A stretch of 64,000 nt of DNA from Ciona savignyi (GCA_000149265.1 CH002840.1:899123-963122), one strand, 5' to 3'. Shown: positions 36,141 to 47,674, counted from the first letter of the stretch. Translations and numbers: made by a program. Notes: generated from the letters alone by a model not told the origin.

Positions 36141-37358
36141 ATGATGTCCAGCGAAAATCAGGTACTTTATGGGGATCTTCAACAGAATATATTGTACCAG
36201 TCGCAGCAAAGTGGCGAGGATTATTATTCAGTCGACAGCGGCGAGTATTCGGAATATGGGTTGGTCTACGATGAAATGAATGCTGAAGGCAATTTCGCAT
36301 ACACTGAGAACGAATATGAAGAATACGACACGCGAAACACACCTGCTCGAACTGCTGCTTCAGAAACGCTTGGACAACATAAAAAGCACGCCCGGGAACT
36401 GTTCAGTAAAACCGGTCAGATCTTGAAAAATCGGCACGACCGGCTGAAGAAAAACTTCGATAAGTTTGCCGTTGCCATTGACCAGAAACTTCAAATCAGT
36501 TCGGGAAAGCCGAAAAAAGCAGGTCTGTCTGCAAACACAGCAGAAAGTCTTGATCCTAAAGAAAAGGCTTTAAGTCTAAATCGCAACGCGTCGCCTTCAA
36601 TGTTCCTCACCCCTCCATCTAGTCCGAGATTTCTCAGTCGTTCGTTGGAAAATGTAAATTCCAACTTCTCGAGCCCAGGCAGCAGCCCGGATAGATTTAG
36701 TCCCAGCGGAAAATTCCACTGGAAGAAACCATCTTTTAGCTTGAACGAAGATTTTGCTTCACTTGGAACTTCGCGACCGAAGGGCAATGTAAGTGGGACT
36801 AATATGGGACAAACCACCTACGACGGGTTGGATTTTCAGTCCAACTCCAAGGTATTTCTTCCGATACAGAGCTCAGCATCCCCGGTGAGGAAACGCAACT
36901 ACCGACGCGACGAAGACTACGAAATATTCGATGTTCAGCGCCCAACACTCATGAAAAGCCGGGAAAACGGACCACACCTTACGTACACGCCCGCTGAATC
37001 GTCCTGTCATGTGAAAGATGACGCATACAACCGACTTTTCATCTCCGGCAGACCTAGCTCCCCTATAATCATGTCACGTACACACCACAACCCTACACAG
37101 TTCAGGCCCACAAGCATGGACCAACACAGCCATGACGGAGACTCCCCGTTTACAAAGCATTCAAATCATATTGGTGCTCACAGAACACCGATCCCACTGC
37201 CGAGGAAGCACAATGTTGCAGCGCAAAACAAGCCGCCTATCTCTGAAGATACCGAGGAGCCGATTTTCGGTGAAATCACATCTTCCAAAAGCAAGAATAG
37301 AAACTACGAGGAAATATCAATTGGGTACAAGGAACCCGAAAACTATTACGATTTGTAG
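36141..37358 (+). CDS. Single-coding-exon, tyrosine-rich, probably disordered protein of unknown family
   Basis: A 405-residue open frame with no recognised domain. The first 65 residues are acidic and tyrosine-rich (LYGDL, DYYSVDSGEYSEYG, YDEM, YEEYDT). Residues about 75-120 are strongly basic and probably helical (HKKHARELFSKTGQIL, NRHDRLKKNFDKFAV). The middle is a Ser/Pro-rich stretch with possible proline-directed phosphosites (LTPPSSPRFLSRS, SSPGSSPDRFSPSG). Near the end are an SH3-type proline motif RTPIPLPRKH and several tyrosine motifs (YEEISIGY, ENYYDL-stop). No signal peptide or membrane segment is visible. This layout, with many short tyrosine motifs and a PxxPxR segment, resembles a signalling adaptor, but that is inference. 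The long uninterrupted frame, TATA box and codon use support a real gene. The start is the first Met of an MM pair; the second Met, one codon on, is an alternative. Confidence 0.65.
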   Translation: MMSSENQVLYGDLQQNILYQSQQSGEDYYSVDSGEYSEYGLVYDEMNAEGNFAYTENEYEEYDTRNTPARTAASETLGQHKKHARELFSKTGQILKNRHDRLKKNFDKFAVAIDQKLQISSGKPKKAGLSANTAESLDPKEKALSLNRNASPSMFLTPPSSPRFLSRSLENVNSNFSSPGSSPDRFSPSGKFHWKKPSFSLNEDFASLGTSRPKGNVSGTNMGQTTYDGLDFQSNSKVFLPIQSSASPVRKRNYRRDEDYEIFDVQRPTLMKSRENGPHLTYTPAESSCHVKDDAYNRLFISGRPSSPIIMSRTHHNPTQFRPTSMDQHSHDGDSPFTKHSNHIGAHRTPIPLPRKHNVAAQNKPPISEDTEEPIFGEITSSKSKNRNYEEISIGYKEPENYYDL

Positions 37359-37910
37359 TAGAAAAACGTTGGTACGAAGAACTATTACTAAATTTTTCTT
37401 AAAAACTAAATGTTTCTTAAAATTTCGCGAGTTATTCTTGCTTTCTTACATTTACTTGTGTAAACTAATGATTATTTTAGTTTAAATTTGACAAACCGCC
37501 GGGAAAAATTACTATGAACCATGTCCTGCCAATTACCTATTATTTTATATGTGCAGAGAGAAATTTAAATTTCATCCGCCTATATTCAAGGTTTGACGGC
37601 CACATCTAAATATACCGAAAGTAAATTATTGGTTGGATTTTAGACGTGTTTTAACGACTGTCCTTTTGCATCTTTTTTCATTTTCAAATTTATATCAAAG
37701 GTTTTGCTTCGTGTTTTCATCGTGGAAACAAAAAATAAGCTAAACTATCACATACTAATATAACGTCGCCATTTTGTTGTCCACACAGATTTACTCGCCA
37801 ATAAATTTCAGTGAGTTTAACATAGTACACCTTTATTATTATGCTTTTCTAAATAAGGTACAGAAATTGAAAGATCGATATTAATAAATTAGTAATCAAT
37901 TGGTGTATCT
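37359..37910. other. 3' flank of the orphan gene
   Basis: AT-rich, with a possible poly(A) signal AATAAA at about 37800-37805. Around 37601-37623 the string cacatctaaatataccgaaa is shared, with one mismatch, with 43345-43365 at the start of the older repeat copy, so the duplicated unit may originally have begun here. Confidence 0.55.
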
Positions 37911-38057
37911 TTAACACAATAAAATTACAATCGTCGAATACCATATGGGTCATTCAGTTAATCCAAATAGCAAATTTTATCGGATCAAGGTCCGACCGGT
38001 TAGCTTGGTATGGGTTTGTGCTTCGCATTTTAAGACAAACACTTTAATAGCCCTCAT

Positions 38058-38620
38058 TAACCCGACGGTGGTTGCGAGGTGACCTGTCGATTATCCGTGT
38101 GTTAACGACCATTTTCGTTTTCCCATTTAAGATAAATATCCTATTCTTAATGTGTGTTCCAAGAAAATGAGAAAAATCTGAAGATTTTGCGACCTTGTAC
38201 TTGCCTTGCCTGGACACTGATTGGTGTTTATAGCAATAACTCGGTTGCGGGCATGTGATAATTATGGCGAATGCAATTGTTGCGTTCAAAGAACACTCGC
38301 CTTCGATTTACAATTCGCCACTCGTCAAAAATTTTTGGATAGGATTTTCATGTTTATCCTCAAAAGGAAAAACGCAAGGTACGTTATTAAAATGATAATC
38401 GTGAGTAACGTTAGGTTACCGGACCTATTACAGCATTTTGTGTATAATTGAGAAAGTCATTCAATTTTGTTATATTATGTTTACCCACTGTTAATACACA
38501 GTTTGGTGCGTTGTCTGTTAGGCGCCTTGTGCAAAAACACAGCGAACTAGCTAGCAACCAGTTTCGCGTGTGCTACCGTTCGGCTGACAGTTAACGCATT
38601 AACCCACCAAGCTTTTCATT
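38058..38620. repeat. Two composite SINE-like fragments in opposite orientation
   Basis: 38058-38155 (plus) has the GGTGGTTGCGAGGTG, GATTATCCGTGTGTTAACG and TTTTCCCATTTAAGATAAATATCCT blocks of the composite SINE. 38340-38620 (minus) starts TTCATGTTTATCCTCAAAAGG and ends in GCTAGCTAGCAACCAGTTTCG and TTAACGCATTAACCCACC. The same arrangement recurs at 44533-44630 and 44820-45095 in copy 2. Confidence 0.6.
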
Positions 38621-39043
38621 TGGACTATATCACATCTATCCTCATGACGCATATAAACATTTCAATCCAGCAATCTCTTCGTCTTGGTAGATGCATCATT
38701 AGTGACAAGTCGTCCCTTCAGTCGAAAGACCGCGCAATCTAACCAAACCACTAGTGGTGTCCTTGAGCAAATAACTTCGCTTTTACTCTCTTTGTTTAAA
38801 CAAACATTAGTAGACCTACATATTTTCCTGACGTAACATTTTTCATTTTGACTGAGCTGTGATTATATTACTTGGAACTTTTTTTAAAATCTATAGAAAT
38901 ATATTTTAGGCAACATAACCGTACATTAATACAGACACACGATCGTATTACTTTGTAGAGTCAACCTTGTGTGGACAGAATCTTAGAATTTGAACTGTTA
39001 GAATGGACTGCTACATTAGACGTCACTATAGCTGTGGTTAAGC

Positions 39044-39340
39044 GTGCGGTCGTGTGGCGGAATGGTTAACGCGACCGATACCATACAACGCGCCAAATAT
39101 ATAAATAAATTGTCTTTGTGGCCATCATCGAATCGAAATTGAACCCAGTTAAAAAACACTGTCGTTAAGTGGCCGCATGGTCAAATGGTTGATAATAAAT
39201 AATAAAAATATGACAACTATTCAAAAACAGTTTTGGTGACGATTTCTCTAGTCTAGGAGTTCAAAACCTAGCTCGGTAAAAACACTGTTGTTGAGAGACC
39301 AAACGGTTTACGCGACAGATTGATTCTAAATCCTATAATG
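39044..39340 (+). repeat. Cluster of tRNA-derived SINE heads
   Basis: Three A-box-like strings occur within 300 bp: CGTGTGGCGGAATGGTTAACGC at 39050, GTGGCCGCATGGTCAAATGG at 39171 and GAGAGACCAAACGGTTTACGC at 39294. A B-box-like GGAGTTCAAAACC near 39258 belongs to the middle one. The group recurs at 45523-45815 and, more diverged, at 43610-43825. These look like nested or tandem SINEs of Ser/Leu tRNA origin. Confidence 0.6.
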
Positions 39341-40217
39341 CGAGTTTGCATTTAACATGGTTAGAATTAAAATCACGAAATCACGAATAGCGCAAACAAC
39401 AGCAAAATGACGAATCTTTTAAAAAAATCCATTTTTGACAGGTCTGGCTAAAATGGTGTCGATGCATGCTGAAAGTTGATACGGTGATAATTTTTTTCGC
39501 ATGAAAATGTTTTATTTCACTACAAACAAACTATTAAGTACGAAACACTTTCAAAAAATGTTTCCCTAAAATATGGAACTTTGCAGACTACGACACCCAT
39601 TTCAAAATATTGTAGAAGTACTTGTGCCAGTTCGGCGACAGCATCCTCTTTTTGGAGTGAACTGAAATGCTTAAGGCGTTTTTCTATAATCCAAGTGTTA
39701 GAGGGTTTTTAGTTTAGGTCAGATCTAAGCTTCAATTTTGAATTGTGAAATGATCTAAAAATTCCTGTGGTAGATGTTGGAGTGACAGCCCTTTTTTGTG
39801 AGGTCAGTTTACATGGGAGAGATCGAGCGGTGGAATATTTGGTTAAACGCTTTCTCCTCTAAATTATTACCTAATTGCTTTTTCGTTCTTGGTATTGAAC
39901 ATAATTGCAAGACGCATGTCGTATCCGCCTATAGGTTATATTATGTAATGGGACGCATGCCATTTTTCCAGATTCATTTGCAATACCTGGTTTGATTGTT
40001 GCAAATGGTTGTTTTGGTATTTTTTACGTTCATGTTACTTAATGTAATGCCCGGGAAAAATATGACAACTTCCGAAAATTTCGCTCTATTGATAATGCTC
40101 ATTGAGTCATTTTGTTTAGATCTGTGTTTGGATCAAGTTAAATAAAATCAAATCACGCTGCGTCGTTTGGTAATCAATCAAAAGTAGAAAAACAAACAGT
40201 TTTTTTTAGGGAGATAT

Positions 40218-41197
40218 TTTATTCTGGTATTATCACAACATTGGTTCGGTCAAAATGAAACAAAAATTTTCAGCTGCGTGATATGGTATGTCCTTAAAGT
40301 TAAATGTTTAATTTCAGAAGGTTTAATTAAACTCGATGTTGCCATTATTCCTGAGAATCGGCAATCTTCTGGAAAACTTCTTCCATCGCTGAATCGTCAG
40401 AGTTAGCTGCAAAATAGTTTGGTCAGTTGTGTTAAGTCATTTATTGAGAACATTATTTGTATTTCTACAACACACAATTATTATAACGAATTTATTACGT
40501 TGTATTAAACTCCCATATTACACATAACCGCTATTGGATCGCAACGTTAAAAAACAAACTAGTGACTGGATGCGTACCAGACAACAACAAACCGAAATGT
40601 ATCGTGGTTGGGAAAACGCAAGGGGTATTATCACACGGGCCATCGTCAGATTACCCCGAGCCCACCCTCGGGTTACTGGGGCTATTAGAGTATTTTGTTT
40701 ATGACCGGGGAAATTCTCCAGTTTTAGCAGCACATTAACTAATCCACCGGATTTGGGGTATTCCCACTAAGTGTTTTACTCAAGGATGCAACCGTCTAGT
40801 CAGCTGGTGCTTTAGAGAGCTGCCTTTAGAACGTTGGTACCGATTTGAGGTTCGACTTACATTCAATAAAGGTACTTACTTGATTGCGATGACTCGTCCC
40901 AACTTCGCCTCCTTTAAAGAAATGAAATATTTAGTACAAAAACACATGGGTCAACATGAACAAGGTGGAAAGTGATATATATTCACCTGAAGCACCAATA
41001 CCTTCTGCGACGTCCCACCCTCTACCTCGGTGAGCGCTAACAGAGCGATTATCAGAAGAGCAACTGCTACTTTGTTCATCTGTAAAGATCAAAACTTCAT
41101 TATTACAAAAACAAACAGCAAAACAACAATCGAATTACCTTGGTACTTTACCTTTACTGTATATTTCCATAAATCGGCAGTAATGCTGGTATATATA
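40218..41197 (-). CDS. Small secreted-peptide gene, copy 1, with frame break after the signal peptide
   Basis: Minus-strand gene model with complete signals. TATATATA box at 41190-41197; 5' UTR exon ending at a GTAAAG or GTAATT donor; acceptor TTTACAG directly before the ATG at 41079. The signal exon (41079-40987) encodes MNKVAVALLIIALLALTEVEG, a clear hydrophobic signal peptide of 16-21 residues. It is followed by exon 40911-40880 (donor GTAAGT), exon 40406 to stop 40345-40347, and an AATAAA signal at 40223-40218. In the sequence as given, the signal-peptide frame meets a stop at the exon 2/3 junction, giving 42 residues. A second frame through exons 1-3 would give a very Arg-rich stretch and then an acidic C-terminus, a layout like host-defence peptide precursors, but it is out of frame with the signal by one base. 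Either a pseudogene, an assembly indel, or a short peptide. Family not recognised. Confidence 0.5.
40598..40840 (-). repeat. Composite SINE-like repeat inside the peptide-gene intron
   Basis: GGGAAAACGCAAGGGGTATTA, CGGGCCATCGTCAGATTACC and GAGCCCACCCTCGGGTTACTGG match the reverse-oriented composite SINE at 61497-61795. It separates the second and third exons of the small peptide gene and is repeated at 47080-47317. Confidence 0.6.
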
Positions 41198-41205
41198 GCC
41201 GCAAC

Positions 41206-41310
41206 CCAGGATGCTATTCAGCCCGATTGCTCACGAAGACAGAACTTCGTCGAAAACAACTTTCGGGTTGGTTCCTGTTATCGTGGTGGCGGCGGATGAT
41301 TGCTTCCCAA
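41206..41310 (+). repeat. Left arm of promoter-region inverted repeat (copy 1)
   Basis: About 100 bp just upstream of the TATA box of the peptide gene, from aggatgctattcagc to gatgattgcttcccaac, recur in reverse complement at 41975-42090. The intervening spacer is about 660 bp. The same pair exists in copy 2 at 47683-47790 and 48455-48565. Confidence 0.85.
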
Positions 41311-41701
41311 CTACGACACGAAGATGGAAATAATACATCGTTCCATCCGCATCTTGGTGCTCGTGATGCCGTTGTAACTTCGGTCAAAGCACATTTAATT
41401 ATCAAAACTTGGCGCTAGTCGGTTAAGTCCTTGGGCACGGCACTTTGTAAAACGCCTTGATTCAGTGGCGGTTTCAATTTGTGGTAGATTATATTCCGGG
41501 GCAAAAAAATAGTATATTTAGATCTTTACTTTGGTTTAACCCAGTAATCCGCTCCAGGCAACGTACTTGTCTAAGGACACATAGCCGACGCAGCAGGTTT
41601 ATTCAACTGACACACTTGTCGGCTGCCTGCAGACAGTGGAAGCTCTTTATTATTCACCCATGAGATAAACCGCCTAGAATCCTAGACCCAATAGATTGGT
41701 G

Positions 41702-41810
41702 TACGGTCGTGTGGCAATAGACTGGGTGTAATGGTTAGCGCGACTGATATATACAACGAATTCAACATAAAAACTGTCGTAGTGACAAGCCTATTGTGCT
41801 TCCAGGTGGA
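41702..41810 (+). repeat. tRNA-derived SINE-like copy
   Basis: TACGGTCGTGTGGC, then GGTGTAATGGTTAGCGCGACTGATATATAC. The A-box-like head is followed by CTGTCGTAGTGACAAGCC and a C-rich B-box remnant. It is repeated at 48178-48285. Confidence 0.55.
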
Positions 41811-41974
41811 AAATGACTGGGCGTTTTTGTTAGAGGGGCAAAAAACGACTAAGCGTTTTTGTTATTCTGTTAAAAATTACTGTGCGTAAGTCCAAAAGGG
41901 TTTCATTCAGAACAGAGTAAAACATTTTCCTCATCAACACGAGATGTTTGCAACAAGGTGTCAGTTTCATCGCG

Positions 41975-42090
41975 TGATTAGTTGGGGAAGCAATCATCCG
42001 CCGCCACCACGATAACAGGAACCAACCCGAAAGTTGTTTTCGACGGAGTTCTGTCTTCGTGAGCGATCGCGCTGAATAGCTTCCTGCATC
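41975..42090 (-). repeat. Right arm of promoter-region inverted repeat (copy 1)
   Basis: Reverse complement of 41206-41310 with a few changes, for example GAGCGATCGCGCTGAATAGC against GCTATTCAGCCCGATTGCTC. It may be the remnant upstream region of a lost, oppositely oriented peptide gene. Confidence 0.85.
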
Positions 42091-42574
42091 CAACAGTTCT
42101 TAGCACGACCTGTCAATCACGGACGGTCTTTCCCATCGCGTTTCATTCATTTGTAGACAGTGCCTATTGTGACGCATATAGAGTGGTTTAACTCAAAAAA
42201 ATCGAAAGCTCATATCGCGAATTGTGTATTGAAAAAGCAACAGACCCCGATACTCGTAGCTTGTTACTCATTACACAAGACGTAATTAAGATGACATAAC
42301 AAAAGCTTGCATAAGAACAATACTGTAGATGATAAATACTGATGTGACGCCAAATTTAAAGTTCAAATACACAATAGATGGGAAAGAAGCAAAATAAAAA
42401 AGATCGGGAGACCATTATGACGGAAAAATTGTTGCAACATTTTACGAAAAAAAGTTTCTATCATGAATTCATAATTTTACAAATAAAGAGAAGATTAAGA
42501 GTAGCGCAATCAAATGTAAATGACGTAACAATGTAACCAGTCGGAAGTTAGTTTTTTAAACGAAACCCCTATAT

Positions 42575-42710
42575 ATGAAGTTTATGCTCTTTGGTTGGTC
42601 GTTTTCCATGATAGGCTCGTTGCTAAGACCGTTTTTTTGTATTTCAGTCGGTTTATGTGTCGGTCGCGTTAACCAATCGACCACACGATCGTACCACCCT
42701 AAATAATTTC
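42575..42710 (-). repeat. tRNA-derived SINE-like copy
   Basis: The minus strand reads CGATCGTGTGGTCGATTGGTTAACGCGACC, an A-box-like head as in the other copies, followed toward lower coordinates by a GAAAACGACC and GACCAACC-rich body. Confidence 0.55.
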
Positions 42711-43335
42711 ACCAACTTGAGTTTTTCTTAAGCGCTTTAGCGAAAGCTTACGGCTTAACGATGCTGGTTGAATCGACCACTTGGTTGATGTTGGCTCCTT
42801 TGGCTGCTAGCATTAACTGCAAATGCGCTTCCCCGTTCGTCTGATGCAAATTCGAAATTATAAAACTGTTTCAATTATAATTTCAATTAAAACGCTAATA
42901 TTTGATACGTGACACAACAATCACACATGACGTAGGAAAACGTGGCAGTAGGGAAATCATCATCAGTCTGTGATTCAAACGGAGATACTTCATCAGTTTT
43001 GCAAAAGTATGTTTGAAATATTTGTTGCAGCTGCATGATCAACAAAATGGTTACGTTAGTGCGAACGGACGTCACTCACAATCAATAACGGATATATCAT
43101 AGGGGAATACGGCATGCGTCTCAATAACTTATATAATACGTTATTCAGCAATGAATCATATATTTGGGTAAGATGTATGTTTGTTATATACTACATTTGT
43201 TCTTTTCCTATATTTTAATTTATTCATCGACAACTTTCTTTACAATTTAAAATAAATAATACTAATCAGCCCCGACATTTCGGCTGTTAAACAATAATCG
43301 GCGCTGAAAATTCAGAAAAACGACGATTGTACTTC

Positions 43336-44285
43336 CACATCCAAATATACCGAAAGTCAATCTTTTACTCAATATTTTTTTGGTTAAAAAAACATTAATA
43401 GGCGTACATATTTACCTGACTTAACATTTTTTTATTTTGACTGAGCTGTGATTATACATTACGTACGGAACATTTTCAAAATCTATAGAATTATATTTTT
43501 ATCATTGTACCAGGCAACATAACCGTACATTAATACAGACACACAACCGTATTACTTTGTAGAGTCAACCTTGTGTTGATCACAATTTTTATCACATAAC
43601 GTGCCAAATATATAAATAAATTGTCCTTGTGGCCATCATCGCATCGAAATTGAACCCAGTTAAAAAAGCACTGTCGTTAAGTGGCCGCATGGTCGAATGG
43701 TTGACGATAAATTTAACAATTATTTAAAAATAGTTTTGGTGACGATTCCTCTAGTCTAGGAGTTCAAAACCTAGCTCGGTAAAAACACTGTGGTTGAGAG
43801 ACCAAACGGTTTACGCGACAGATTGATTATAAATCCTATAATGCGAGTTTGCATTTAACATTGTTAGAATTAAAATCACGAAATCACGAATAGCGCGAAG
43901 AAAAGCAAAATGACGAATCTTTTAAAAAAACATTTTTGCAGGCATAGCTAAAATGGTGTCGATGCATGCTGACAGTTGATACGGTGAGAATTGTTTGGGA
44001 TGAAAATGTTTTATTTCACTACAAACAAACTATCAAGTACGAAACACTTTCAAAAAATGTTTCCCTAAAATATGGTACTTTGCAGACTACGACACCCATT
44101 TCAAAATAATGTAGAAGTACTTGTGCCATAGTTCGGCGACAGCATTCTCTTTTTGGAGTGAACTGAAATGCTTAAGTCTCTTAAGGTGTTTTTTTTATAA
44201 TCCAAATGTCAGAGGGTTTTTGGTTTAGGTCAGATCTAAGGTTCAATTTTAAATTGTAAAATGAACTAAAAATTCATGTGGTAGA
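43336..44285. repeat. Older partial copy of the duplicated unit
   Basis: Matches 38795-39777, and the equivalent part of copy 2, with many more differences than copies 1 and 2 show to each other. It lacks the roughly 1.1 kb (about 37640-38790) that copy 1 has, including the composite SINEs, and stops at an N gap. It indicates at least three rounds of tandem amplification. Confidence 0.85.
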
Positions 44286-44385
44286 NNNNNNNNNNNNNNN
44301 NNNNNNNNNNNNNNNNNNNNNNNNNNNNNNNNNNNNNNNNNNNNNNNNNNNNNNNNNNNNNNNNNNNNNNNNNNNNNNNNNNNNN
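44286..44385. other. Assembly gap (100 N) between repeat copies
   Basis: The gap sits exactly where the older partial copy ends and copy 2 begins, the place where an assembler would fail or join haplotypes. True distance unknown. Confidence 0.98.
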
Positions 44386-46694
44386 TTAACACAATAAAAT
44401 TACAATCGTCGAATACCATATGGGTCATTCAGTTAATCCAAATAGCAAATTTTATCGGATCAAGGTCCGACCGGTTAGCTTGGTATGGGTTTGTGCTTCG
44501 CATTTTAAGACAAACACTTTAATAGCCCTCATTAACCCGACGGTGGTTGCGAGGTGACCTGTCGATTATCCGTGTGTTAACGACCATTTTCGTTTTCCCA
44601 TTTAAGATAAATATCCTATTCTTAATGTGTGTTCCAAGAAAAATGAGAAAAATCTGAAGATTTTGCGACCTTGTACTTGCCTTGCCTGGACACTGATTGG
44701 TGTTTATAGCAATAACTCGGTTGCGGGCATGTGATAATTATGGCGAATGCAATTGTTGCGTTCAAAGAACACTCGCCTTCGATTTACAATTCGCCACTCG
44801 TCAAAAATTTTTGGATAGGATTTTCATGTTTATCCTCAAAAGGAAAAACGCAAGGTACGTTATTAAAATGATAATCGTGAGTAACGTTAGGTTACCGGAC
44901 CTATTACAGCATTTTGTGTATAATTGAGAAAGTCATTCAATTTTGTTATATTATGTTTACCCACTGTTAATACACCAGTTTTGGTGCGTTGTCTGTTAGG
45001 CGCCTTGTGCAAAAACACAGCGAACTAGCTAGCAACCAGTTTCGCGTGTGCTACCGTTCGGCTGACAGTTAACGCATTAACCCACCAAGCTTTTCATTTG
45101 GACTATATCACATCTATCCTCATGACGCATATAAACATTTCAATCCAGCAATCTCTTCGTCTTGGTAGATGCATCATTAGTGACAAGTCGTCCCTTCAGT
45201 CGAAAGACCGCGCAATCTAACCAAACCACTAGTGGTGTCCTTGAGCAAATAACTTCGCTTTTACTCTCTTTGTTTAAACAAACATTAGTAGACCTACATA
45301 TTTTCCTGACGTAACATTTTTCATTTTGACTGAGCTGTGATTATATTACTTGGAACTTTTTTTAAAATCTATAGAAATATATTTTAGGCAACATAACCGT
45401 ACATTAATACAGACACACGATCGTATTACTTTGTAGAGTCAACCTTGTGTGGACAGAATCTTAGAATTTGAACTGTTAGAATGGACTGCTACATTAGACG
45501 TCACTATAGCTGTGGTTAAGCGTGCGGTCGTGTGGCGGAATGGTTAACGCGACCGATACCATACAACGCGCCAAATATATAAATAAATTGTCTTTGTGGC
45601 CATCATCGAATCGAAATTGAACCCAGTTAAAAAACACTGTCGTTAAGTGGCCGCATGGTCAAATGGTTGATAATAAATAATAAAAATATGACAACTATTC
45701 AAAAACAGTTTTGGTGACGATTTCTCTAGTCTAGGAGTTCAAAACCTAGCTCGGTAAAAACACTGTTGTTGAGAGACCAAACGGTTTACGCGACAGATTG
45801 ATTCTAAATCCTATAATGCGAGTTTGCATTTAACATGGTTAGAATTAAAATCACGAAATCACGAATAGCGCAAACAACAGCAAAATGACGAATCTTTTAA
45901 AAAAATCATTTTTGCAGGGTCTGGCTAAAATGGTGTCGATGCATGCTGAAAGTTGATACGGTGATAATTTTTTCGCATGAAAATGTTTTATTTCACTACA
46001 AACAAACTATTAAGTACGAAACACTTTCAAAAAATGTTTCCCTAAAATATGGAACTTTGCAGACTACGACACCCATTTCAAAATATTGTAGAAGTACTTG
46101 TGCCAGTTCGGCGACAGCATCCTCTTTTTGGAGTGAACTGAAATGCTTAAGGCGTTTTTCTATAATCCAAGTGTTAGAGGGTTTTTAGTTTAGGTCAGAT
46201 CTAAGCTTCAATTTTGAATTGTGAAATGATCTAAAAATTCCTGTGGTAGATGTTGGAGTGACAGCCCTTTTTTGTGAGGTCAGTTTACATGGGAGAGATC
46301 GAGCGGTGGAATATTTGGTTAAACGCTTTCTCCTCTAAATTATTACCATAATTGCTTTTTCGTTCTTGGTATTGAACATAATTGCAAGACGCATGTCGTA
46401 TCCGCCTATAGGTTATATTATGTAATGGGACGCATGCCATTTTTCCAGATTCATTTGCAATACCTGGTTTGATTGTTGCAAATGGTTGTTTTGGTATTTT
46501 TTACGTTCATGTTACTTAATGTAATGCCCGGGAAAAATATGACAACTTCCGAAAATTTCGCTCTATTGATAATGCTCATTGAGTCATTTTGTTTAGATCT
46601 GTGTTTGGATCAAGTTAAATAAAATCAAATCACGCTGCGTCGTTTGGTAATCAATCAAAAGTAGAAAAACAAACAGTTTTTTTTAGGGAGATAT

Positions 46695-47674
46695 TTTATT
46701 CTGGTATTATCACAACATTGGTTCGGTCAAAATGAAACAAAAATTTTCAGCTGCGTGATATGGTATGTCCTTAAAGTTAAATGTTTAATTTCAGAAGGTT
46801 TAATTAAACTCGATGTTGCCATTATTCCTGAGAATCGGCAATCTTCTGGAAAACTTCTTCCATCGCTGAATCGTCAGAGTTAGCTGCAAAATAGTTTGGT
46901 CAGTTGTGTTAAGTCATTTATTGAGAACATTATTTGTATTTCTACAACACACAATTATTATAACGAATTTATTACGTTGTATTAAACTCCCATATTACAC
47001 ATAACCCGCTATTGGATCGCAACGTTAAAAAACAAACTAGTGACTGGATGCGTACCAGACAACAACAAACCGAAATGTATCGTGGTGGGAAAACGCAAGG
47101 GGTATTATCACACGGGCCATCGTCAGATTACCCCGAGCCCACCCTCGGGTTACTGGGGCTATTAGAGTATTTTGTTTATGACCGGGGAAATTCTCCAGTT
47201 TTAGCAGCACATTAACTAATCCACCGGATTTGGGGTATTCCCACTAAGTGTTTTACTCAAGGATGCAACCGTCTAGTCAGCTGGTGCTTTAGAGAGCTGC
47301 CTTTAGAACGTTGGTACCGATTTGAGGTTCGACTTACATTCAATAAAGGTACTTACTTGATTGCGATGACTCGTCCCAACTTCGCCTCCTTTAAAGAAAT
47401 GAAATATTTAGTACAAAAACACATGGGTCAACATGAACAAGGTGGAAAGTGATATATATTCACCTGAAGCACCAATACCTTCTGCGACGTCCACCCTTCT
47501 ACCTCGGTGAGCGCTAACAGAGCGATTATCAGAAGAGCAACTGCTACTTTGTTCATCTGTAAAGATCAAAACTTCATTATTACAAAAACAAACAGCAAAA
47601 CAACAATCGAATTACCTTGGTACTTTACCTTTACTGTATATTTCCATAAATCGGCAGTAATGCTGGTATATATA
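46695..47674 (-). CDS. Small secreted-peptide gene, copy 2, with frame break after the signal peptide
   Basis: Duplicate of the model at 40218-41197. TATATATA at 47667-47674, signal exon 47556-47464, exon 47388-47357, last exon 46883 to stop 46822-46824 and a poly(A) signal near 46700. The signal peptide is identical to copy 1 (MNKVAVALLIIALLALTEVEG). The next codons differ: copy 2 has a base inserted in the GAAGGG run and copy 1 has one in the GGTGGG run. Both copies are one base longer than the length that would keep all three exons in the Arg-rich/acidic frame. The literal frame in both copies stops at the exon 2/3 junction. Two different single-base changes at the same spot suggest homopolymer sequencing errors or two independent inactivations. 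Confidence 0.5.

Larger units (their letters stand above)
37911..43335. repeat. Tandem segmental duplication, copy 1
   Basis: This block recurs at 44386-49890. The left part (37911 to about 41450) matches the second copy almost base for base at a constant offset of 6475-6477. The right part (about 41460-43335) is clearly diverged, with many substitutions, indels and an extra SINE in copy 2. It carries several SINE-like insertions and one small secreted-peptide gene model (minus strand, 40345-41079). Confidence 0.93.

Noticed and set aside
38221..38451. A 76-codon open frame, repeated identically at 44697-44927.
   Set aside because: It overlaps a reverse-oriented composite SINE and is identical only because the whole segment is duplicated; no start context, splice or protein motif supports it.
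41830..42093. Arg/Trp-rich open frames on both strands around 41214-42093 and 47691-48655.
   Set aside because: They arise from the inverted promoter arms and lie upstream of the TATA box of the peptide gene.
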